Shown piece by piece: positions 58,511-64,000 of a stretch of DNA of 64,000 bases. The DNA comes from UKL13-2 sp038321965. GTDB lineage: Bacteria > Pseudomonadota > Gammaproteobacteria > Burkholderiales > Usitatibacteraceae. Under the pieces are notes generated by a model, which saw nothing but the letters and a program-made list of their open reading frames with translations, had not been told where the DNA came from and did not search any database. The DNA is taken from the NCBI GenBank assembly GCA_038321965.1, contig JBBQFL010000003.1, positions 62,001-126,000 on the forward strand, read 5' to 3'. The position numbers and the translations under genes were made by a program. Position 1 is the stretch's first letter, and the number at the start of each line of letters is the position of its first letter.

Positions 58511-59515
58511 CTACAACAATCGGTGCGCGACATAAACGTAAAGTGGAATACCGAAGAGGATGTTGAGTGGAAACGTCAACCCGAGTGACATACCGAAATA
58601 AAGCGACGGTTGCGCCTCCGGGATTGCCTGCCGGATAACGGCGGGGACGGCGATATAAGAGGCGCTGGCTGCGAGGACCATCAACAGCGTGCCATTGCCC
58701 GGTGGTATCCCGAGCACCAAACAAAACGCAAGCGCGAACCCGGCGTGCGCGACAGGCGCGCCAATCGCGTAAGCCAGCAACCATGGCGATTTACCCCTCA
58801 GTTCGCCCATGTTGCGCGCGGCCAGGAGGCCCATATCCAGCAGGAAAAACGCGAGCATCCCTTTGAAGAGATCAACCGCGAAAGGCTGCATGACGGCCTT
58901 GCCCGATTCACCAGTGAGGATGCCAATCACCATTGCACCAAGCAGCAGCATCTGTGCGCCATCGGTGAACGATTCGTGCAGCAGCCGACCCAACGACATG
59001 TCATGGCCCGTACTGTAAGCCGCCGAGTTTTGCGCACTAGCGGACAGCGATTGTTTGCCCGCCATTTCTCGTTTACGCGTCAGATTTGCCAACAGGACGG
59101 CCATGATAATGGCGGGCGATTCCATCAGCGCCATCGCTGCAGCCATGTGCCCCCCATACGGCAAACCCCGGCTATCAAGATACTGTACCGCCGTGATGAA
59201 GGTTACGGCGCTGACTGACCCGTACGTGGCCGCGATGGCGGCGGCATCAAAGCCGTTCAGGAATCGTCGCAGCAGCACATAGCCCAACGCCGGCACGATG
59301 ACCGCGAGCGCGATGGCCAATGCAAGGCTGAGTACGACTTCACTGGTGAGCCCGGATTTGGCTAACGCAAAACCTCCCTTGAGACCCAGCGCCATCAGCA
59401 GGTAAAGCGCCAGGAAACGTGAGATTTGCGGGGGGATTTCCAGATTGGACTTGAGTGCGCCAGCGAGGATGCCAAACACAAAGAACAGGATGGCCGGATC
59501 AATCAGACTCTGCAT
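58511..59515 (-). CDS. SbtA-type sodium-dependent bicarbonate transporter
   Basis: This 334-residue inner-membrane protein has about ten helices and matches the SbtA (DUF897) family: FGILAGALKSNLEIPPQISRFLALYLLMALGLKGG at the N-terminus and FDAAAIAATYGSVSAVTFITA in the core. The family imports HCO3- with Na+, best known in cyanobacteria. ATG 59515 is used because the 43-codon upstream extension runs into the divergent regulator. It is controlled, most likely, by the LysR gene beginning 106 bases away. Confidence 0.87.
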   Translation of the reverse strand: MQSLIDPAILFFVFGILAGALKSNLEIPPQISRFLALYLLMALGLKGGFALAKSGLTSEVVLSLALAIALAVIVPALGYVLLRRFLNGFDAAAIAATYGSVSAVTFITAVQYLDSRGLPYGGHMAAAMALMESPAIIMAVLLANLTRKREMAGKQSLSASAQNSAAYSTGHDMSLGRLLHESFTDGAQMLLLGAMVIGILTGESGKAVMQPFAVDLFKGMLAFFLLDMGLLAARNMGELRGKSPWLLAYAIGAPVAHAGFALAFCLVLGIPPGNGTLLMVLAASASYIAVPAVIRQAIPEAQPSLYFGMSLGLTFPLNILFGIPLYVYVAHRLL

Positions 59516-59593
59516 GGTTTTTGAAGTTTTGCGTATTGGTCCGAGTTGAACCGAGTGTGAGGATACCGCGCTGGTTAGTTCTGTAAAAGCAGA

Positions 59594-59609
59594 TAATAGC
59601 GAACTATTA
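59594..59609. promoter_or_regulatory. Palindromic operator candidate between sbtA and the LysR gene
   Basis: TAATAGCGAACTATTA is a perfect 6-bp inverted repeat with a 4-base centre, 12 bases before the LysR ATG and 78 before the transporter start. It fits the LysR T-N11-A type with inverted arms and may be the autoregulatory site. Confidence 0.45.
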
Positions 59610-59621
59610 CTTCTGAAATAC

Positions 59622-60512
59622 ATGACATTGAGCCTCACCTTCAATTACCGGCATCTTTATTATTTTTGGGTCGTTGCCAAGGAGGGCAGCGTCACGCGAG
59701 CGGCCGGACGGCTGGATATGGCAGTCCAAACCGTGAGCACACAGGTGCGTGAACTCGAGCGCTCTCTCGGCCATTCCCTGCTCAAGCCGTCGGGCCGAAG
59801 ACTGGTGCTCACGGAAGCGGGCATGGCGGCGATGCGGCAGGCGGACCAGATTTTTCATCTCGGCGAGCTGTTACCCGGTGTACTAAGCGATACGGTGGGT
59901 TCATCCGGTATTCGTCTGGCCATTGGCATTTCCGAGGGATTGCCGAAGCTGGTTGTGCTCGCGCTGATGCAGCCGGTTTTGCAATCGCCGCAACTGCGCC
60001 TGGTATGCGATGAAGGCGAGTTCGACGATCTGCTGGGCGATGTCGCGTTACACAAATTTGATGCCGTGCTAGCCGACCGCGCCGCGCCGCAAAATCACAA
60101 CCTGAAGCTATACAGCCATGCGGTCGGCGTTTCAAAACTTGCCTGGTATGCGCCAGCATCGCTGTTCGCCGCGGTCAAAAAAGGCTTCCCACAATCGCTG
60201 GCAACCACCCCGGTGCTACTGCCGACAACCCAGGTCGCTGTGCGCGTGCGGCTGGATCAGTGGTTTGAGCGCATGTCGATCAGGCCGCGGCTGGTGGGGG
60301 AGTTCAAGGACAGCGCTTTGTTGAAAACCTTTGGTTCCAGCGGCATGGGCGTTTTTCCCGCTGCCGAAATAGCGCATGACGAACTGGTCGCACGATACCG
60401 TGTCAAGCGCATTGGCCCTTGCGAGGGCGTGGACGAGCATTTTTACTTGATTGTTGCCGAGAAAAAAGTACAGCACCCGCTAATTCAGCAGCTACTGAAG
60501 CGTCCGCACTGA
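59622..60512 (+). CDS. LysR-family regulator, NhaR-like
   Basis: This 296-residue activator has an N-terminal winged helix (NYRHLYYFWVVAKEGSVTRAAGRLDMAVQTVSTQV) whose YRHLYYFWVVAKEG start is the mark of the NhaR branch. The C-terminal effector domain is standard. NhaR of E. coli responds to Na+. Here the divergent partner is a Na+-dependent bicarbonate transporter, so a Na+ or bicarbonate signal is plausible. It ends before a strong terminator shared with the convergent TRAP gene. Confidence 0.88.
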   Translation: MTLSLTFNYRHLYYFWVVAKEGSVTRAAGRLDMAVQTVSTQVRELERSLGHSLLKPSGRRLVLTEAGMAAMRQADQIFHLGELLPGVLSDTVGSSGIRLAIGISEGLPKLVVLALMQPVLQSPQLRLVCDEGEFDDLLGDVALHKFDAVLADRAAPQNHNLKLYSHAVGVSKLAWYAPASLFAAVKKGFPQSLATTPVLLPTTQVAVRVRLDQWFERMSIRPRLVGEFKDSALLKTFGSSGMGVFPAAEIAHDELVARYRVKRIGPCEGVDEHFYLIVAEKKVQHPLIQQLLKRPH

Positions 60513-60588
60513 ATGCGCTAGATCGCCATTCGATGGGCATCTTCAGGGCATTTGTGCCCATTCGCCGCGCCGATGATGGACCTTGTGA

Positions 60589-60616
60589 AAAGACGCCCGC
60601 AATTGCGGGCGTCTTT
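60589..60616. terminator. Bidirectional terminator between LysR and TRAP genes
   Basis: A perfect 12-bp stem AAAGACGCCCGC/GCGGGCGTCTTT with loop AATT lies between two convergent genes. Both strands end in a short T-run. Confidence 0.8.
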
Positions 60617-60631
60617 GAGCTTACGTAGTCG

Positions 60632-61741
60632 TTACTGCTTCGACTTCGGCGGCGGATTCGCCGCCGCAAATGTCGAGTAAGTCTGCTCGGCCACGCGATG
60701 CCAGAGGTTGATGTCCTCGCGGAATTTCAACCATGGCACGTACATTTTCTTGAAGGCCGGATTCTTGTCCGCCTCCTCTTCGAACAAGCCAAACGCGGCC
60801 GCTTGTGAAGCCTTCATGATTTCGCTGGAGAATGAACGCAGTTGCACGCCCTTGCCCACTAGGCTGCGGAGCGCGATCGGATTTTTGTAATCATACGAGG
60901 CCATCATGTCCAGATTGGCTTCATAAGCTGCTGCTTCAAATGCCGCCTGATATTCTTTCGGCAGCTTTTCCCATTCCTTGGTGTTGACGAAGAACGAATA
61001 CTGCGAATTGCTTTCCCACCAGCCTGGATAGTAGAAATTCTTGATTATTTTGTAGAAGCCGAGCTTCTCGTCATCGTACGGGCCAACCCATTCGGCACCA
61101 TCAATGGTGCCTTTTTCCAGCGCAGGATAAATATCGCCACCAGGAATTTGTTGCGGGATCACGCCGAGCCTGGCCAGCACATCACCGCCGAGGCCGGCAA
61201 TACGGAACTTGATGCCTTTCAGGTCGGCAACGGTCTTCACTTCCTTGCGCCACCAGCCACCCATTTGTACGCCTGTATTACCGCCGGGGAAGGAGATGAT
61301 GTTGTAGTCCTTGAAGAACTCGCGCACCAGCGCCAGACCACCGCCATAATAAATCCAGGCATTCTGCTGACGCTGGTTCAGGCCAAAGGGCAATGTGGTG
61401 TCGAAGGCAAAAGCTTTGTTCTTGCCGACGAAGTAATAGCTGGCCGTGTGGGTGCATTCAACCGTTCCGTTTTGCACCGCGTCCACAGTGCTAAACGCAG
61501 GGACAATCTCGCCTGCGGCGAAAACCTGAATCTGAAACTTGCCGCCGGTGATCGCGCTCAAGCGCTTCGACAGCACGTCCGCGCCACCGTAAATCGTATC
61601 CAGACTCTTGGGGAAGCTCGACGCGCAACGCCATTTGATGTTCGGCAGTGCTGGTGCCTGCGCGACGGCCTGTGTAGCGGCTGCGGCGGAAAGCGTGCCG
61701 CCGACGACAGTGGCGCGGCTCAGAAATTTACGACGGTCCAT
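60632..61741 (-). CDS. TRAP transporter substrate-binding protein (DctP/TakP type)
   Basis: This 369-residue periplasmic protein has a Tat-type signal peptide (MDRRKFLSRATVVGG, cleavage near AVAQA). It is close to the TakP group that binds 2-oxo acids: IKWRCASSFPKSLDTIYGG, KGIKFRIAGLGGDVLARLG and GTIDGAEWVGPYDDEKLGF. No DctQ or DctM membrane subunits are nearby, so it either serves a distant TRAP permease or has another role. It lies 71 bases after the cyanase gene on the same strand and may be on the same transcript. Confidence 0.9.
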   Translation of the reverse strand: MDRRKFLSRATVVGGTLSAAAATQAVAQAPALPNIKWRCASSFPKSLDTIYGGADVLSKRLSAITGGKFQIQVFAAGEIVPAFSTVDAVQNGTVECTHTASYYFVGKNKAFAFDTTLPFGLNQRQQNAWIYYGGGLALVREFFKDYNIISFPGGNTGVQMGGWWRKEVKTVADLKGIKFRIAGLGGDVLARLGVIPQQIPGGDIYPALEKGTIDGAEWVGPYDDEKLGFYKIIKNFYYPGWWESNSQYSFFVNTKEWEKLPKEYQAAFEAAAYEANLDMMASYDYKNPIALRSLVGKGVQLRSFSSEIMKASQAAAFGLFEEEADKNPAFKKMYVPWLKFREDINLWHRVAEQTYSTFAAANPPPKSKQ

Positions 61742-61812
61742 ATTCTTCCTCTCGGTCCTTTAGTGGAGCGACCAGCTTACGCTGTTTGTGAAACGGATTA
61801 GTGCTGCATTGA

Positions 61813-62256
61813 TCAATACGTCTTGTACGGCAGGAATTTGCCTGACAGCACCACCTTGACGCGATCACCCTTGGGGTCGGGCTGACGCTCGATGTCCATG
61901 GAAAAATCGATCGCGCTCATGATGCCGTCGCCGAATTCTTCGTGAATCAATTCCTTGATGGTGCTGCCATAAACGCTGACGATTTCGTACCAGCGATAGA
62001 TCAGTGGATCGGTTGGTACCGCCGTCGGCAACGAGCCTTTGTACGGCACTTCCTGCAGGATCAGCACCGCTTCCTTGTCGAGCCCGAAAAGCTTGCCCGC
62101 CTTCTCGGCTTCGATCTTGGTCAGCGTCATCTGCCCAAGCATGGCTGCCGTGACCCACTCCTTGCTGTGGCCGATTTTGGTGGCGATGTCGACCCACTTG
62201 AGTCCTTTTTTTCGCTTGGCTGATAGGATCATTTCGGTAACGTCTGAACGATTCAT
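61813..62256 (-). CDS. cynS: Cyanate hydratase (cyanase)
   Basis: This 147-residue enzyme converts cyanate and bicarbonate into ammonia and CO2. The N-terminal part is a helix-turn-helix-like fold. The active-site residues are Arg88, Glu91 (IYRWYE) and Ser114 (GDGIMSAID), each eight positions before E. coli Arg96, Glu99 and Ser122. AAGGAG lies before ATG 62256, so the 37-codon longer frame is rejected. It follows the ABC ATPase gene by 19 bases and belongs to a cyanate uptake and breakdown operon. Confidence 0.96.
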   Translation of the reverse strand: MNRSDVTEMILSAKRKKGLKWVDIATKIGHSKEWVTAAMLGQMTLTKIEAEKAGKLFGLDKEAVLILQEVPYKGSLPTAVPTDPLIYRWYEIVSVYGSTIKELIHEEFGDGIMSAIDFSMDIERQPDPKGDRVKVVLSGKFLPYKTY

Positions 62257-62275
62257 GTTTTCTCCTTGTTGATGG

Positions 62276-63184
62276 TTATTTGACTTGCTTGAAGATTGCC
62301 GCCTGCGGCATTTCGGATAGCACTTCATCCTCGGCGAGGCCGGGCATGACGAGCGGTGGAAATTCAAAACCGCTGGTGTCCTTCACCGCCTGTTGCTGCA
62401 CAAGCTTTGAACGATTGACCAGAAAATCGACCAGGTGATTGCGTATCTTGTAAAACTGCGGATGGTGGTGGATATCAGCACGGGTGCGTGTTTTCGGTAA
62501 TGTATTGACGACGATTTCGGCGATGCGCGCCTCAGGCCCGTTGGACATCAGCATGATTTTGTCGGCCAGCAGAATCGCTTCGTCGACGTCATGGGTGATC
62601 ATGAAGACGGTCTGATGCGTCTCGGCGCAAATCGACAGCAGTTGATCCTGAATCGTGCCCCGTGTCAGCGCATCGAGCGCGCCAAAGGGCTCGTCGAGCA
62701 GCAGCATTTTGGGTTCGATAGCGAACGCGCGCGCAATGCCTACGCGCTGTTTCATGCCGACGGAAAGCTGCGAAGGTTTCTTTTGCTCGTTGCCGGTGAG
62801 GCGCACGAGATCGATGTATTTCTGGCAGTGCGCCTTGATTTTTTGGCCATCCCAATCCGGCCAACGCGATTTGACGGCGAAGGCGATGTTGCTTTGCACC
62901 GTCAGCCACGGCATGAGGGCATGGCTCTGGAAGACAACGCCGCGATCCAGGCTGGGCCCGGATACTTCACGTCCGGCCATCACCACCGTACCCGCGCTCG
63001 CTTCGTCGAGTCCTGCGAGAATATTGAGGATGGTGGTCTTGCCGCAGCCTGAATGGCCAATGATGCAGACGAACTCGCCCTTTTCGATATCGACGTTGAC
63101 AGCGTGGAATACCGGCTTGGTGCCCGGCGCATCCGAATATGATTTGGCGAGTTGACGGATTTGCAGAAAGGATTGCGAGCTCAT
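62276..63184 (-). CDS. Cyanate/nitrate-type ABC transporter ATP-binding protein
   Basis: This 302-residue ATPase belongs to the NrtD/SsuB/TauB group. Walker A is GHSGCGKTTILNILAG, the signature LSVGMKQRVGIARA and Walker B MLLLDEPFGALD. A C-terminal extension of about 40 residues follows the core. It starts two bases after the permease stop. With cynS next, the substrate is most likely cyanate (a CynD-like subunit); nitrate cannot be excluded. Confidence 0.92.
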   Translation of the reverse strand: MSSQSFLQIRQLAKSYSDAPGTKPVFHAVNVDIEKGEFVCIIGHSGCGKTTILNILAGLDEASAGTVVMAGREVSGPSLDRGVVFQSHALMPWLTVQSNIAFAVKSRWPDWDGQKIKAHCQKYIDLVRLTGNEQKKPSQLSVGMKQRVGIARAFAIEPKMLLLDEPFGALDALTRGTIQDQLLSICAETHQTVFMITHDVDEAILLADKIMLMSNGPEARIAEIVVNTLPKTRTRADIHHHPQFYKIRNHLVDFLVNRSKLVQQQAVKDTSGFEFPPLVMPGLAEDEVLSEMPQAAIFKQVK

Positions 63185-63186
63185 GG

Positions 63187-64000
63187 TTATTCCACGTAAG
63201 TCACGGCACGCTGCAACACGCCGAACGCGAGATCAAGCAGCATGCCTACCACGCCGATCATGAGGATCGCGAAAATCACATTCGTGAGCGAGAGATTGTT
63301 CCATTCGTTCCAGACGAAATAGCCGATACCAGTGCCGCCTACCAGCATTTCGGCTGCAACGATGACCAGCCACGCAATGCCCATGGAGATACGCATGCCG
63401 GTGAGAATGGTCGGGGCTGCAGCGGGTAGCACCACCAGAAAGGCTTTCCGCAACACACCGACTTCAAGTGTCTTGGCGACGTTAAGCCACTCGCGCCGAA
63501 CACTGGCCACGCCGTGCGCGGTGTTGAGGAGCATCGGCCAGATAGAGCAGATGAAAATAACGAAGATCGATGATGTCGCCGAATCCTTGATGGTGTAGAG
63601 CGCGAGCGGCATCCACGCCAGCGGTGAGATCGGCTTGAGGATCTGTATGAAAGGATTGAGCGCGCGGTAAATCAGGGGCGACATGCCGATCAGAAACCCG
63701 ACCGGAATCGCCACCAGTGCGGCTAGCAGGAAGCCCGACAGGACGCGCGCCAGTGAGTGAGCGATCTGGATGCCGATGCCTTTGTCGTTGGGCCCGTTAT
63801 CGTAAAACGGGTTGCGTAACTGCGTCCATAACGTTTCGCCAATCTGCAACGGTGTGGGCAGCCCGGTCGTTTTGGGTGCACCTCCGCCCATGAGTTTGGC
63901 GTATTCACTGTCAGCTGTTTGCGCGCTGGCCTTTGGCAGCGTGGCGGCGTGCCAGACGAGCAGAAACACACCGAGCAGAGCCAGGCTCAGCAATGCAGCC
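63187..64000 (-). CDS. Cyanate/nitrate-type ABC transporter permease, 5' end beyond window
   Basis: At least 271 residues of an NrtB/CynB-type membrane subunit are visible, with an N-terminal helix (LLSLALLGVFLLVWHA) and about five more. The EAA loop reads EVGVLRKAFLVVLPAAAPTILTGMR. The frame is open to base 64000, and the start codon is not in the window. The substrate-binding protein gene should lie just outside. Confidence 0.9.
   Translation of the reverse strand, partial: AALLSLALLGVFLLVWHAATLPKASAQTADSEYAKLMGGGAPKTTGLPTPLQIGETLWTQLRNPFYDNGPNDKGIGIQIAHSLARVLSGFLLAALVAIPVGFLIGMSPLIYRALNPFIQILKPISPLAWMPLALYTIKDSATSSIFVIFICSIWPMLLNTAHGVASVRREWLNVAKTLEVGVLRKAFLVVLPAAAPTILTGMRISMGIAWLVIVAAEMLVGGTGIGYFVWNEWNNLSLTNVIFAILMIGVVGMLLDLAFGVLQRAVTYVE

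Overview
The window looks like chromosomal DNA of a betaproteobacterium, probably Burkholderiales or a close relative. The evidence is gene order and gene families: miaB-phoH-ybeY-corC-lnt followed by glyQ-glyS-gmhB-plsC-ygjP; lpxC with a dciA-type gene, an M23 peptidase, secA, argJ, a DUF815 ATPase and a MutT/ThiE fusion; a Bug/TctC-type binding protein; and a CCA-adding enzyme with an HD domain. This is inference from synteny, not a database match. No phage, IS element, CRISPR array or rRNA was seen. One tRNA gene is present.

Region 1 (1-21.1 kb) is mostly one-carbon and C2-acid catabolism. It starts with a truncated adenylate cyclase carrying a cyclic-nucleotide-binding domain. Next come a two-subunit NAD-linked formate dehydrogenase (fused beta subunit plus molybdopterin alpha subunit), 2,4-dienoyl-CoA reductase and succinyl-CoA synthetase. 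A DUF2889 protein and a CHASE2-Ser/Thr kinase separate these from an oxalate module: oxc, a relic of a second frc gene, frc, a stand-alone formyltetrahydrofolate-hydrolase-like protein, a divergent cysteine-free Crp/Fnr regulator and an OxlT-type oxalate:formate antiporter. Together they predict oxalate uptake, then oxalyl-CoA, formyl-CoA, formate, and CO2 plus NADH.

Region 2 (21.1-34.1 kb) holds TerC, a soluble lytic transglycosylase, an NDUFA9-like NAD(P)-binding protein, a glutathione transferase, cca, a quinone oxidoreductase, a Bug binding protein, a NarL-type two-component pair and the Kup potassium transporter.

Region 3 (34.3-52.4 kb) is core housekeeping: a CAT-anticodon tRNA, tRNA modification (miaB), phoH/ybeY/corC/lnt, glycyl-tRNA synthetase, heptose phosphatase, an acyltransferase, lpxC, dciA-like, M23 peptidase and secA. 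A methyltransferase sits on the opposite strand between lnt and glyQ.

Region 4 (52.4-64 kb) has an accessory trio (unknown protein, NodB-type deacetylase, methyltransferase) between secA and argJ, then argJ, a DUF815 ATPase and Nudix-ThiE. An SbtA-type bicarbonate permease is divergent from an NhaR-like LysR regulator. A TRAP binding protein, cyanase and an NrtD/NrtB-type ABC transporter follow, and the last gene is cut by the window edge.

The most unusual signals are: (a) a palindromic, REP-pair-like element read in frame inside the formate dehydrogenase beta subunit, making a linker of about 43 residues; (b) a second, three-hairpin repeat family whose two copies each begin at the stop codon of the preceding gene; (c) a 17-codon relic of a second frc gene, identical in protein but different in 11 codons, now leading a small ORF that overlaps the frc start; (d) an ALDH1L1-type formyl-hydrolase domain inside an oxalate operon.
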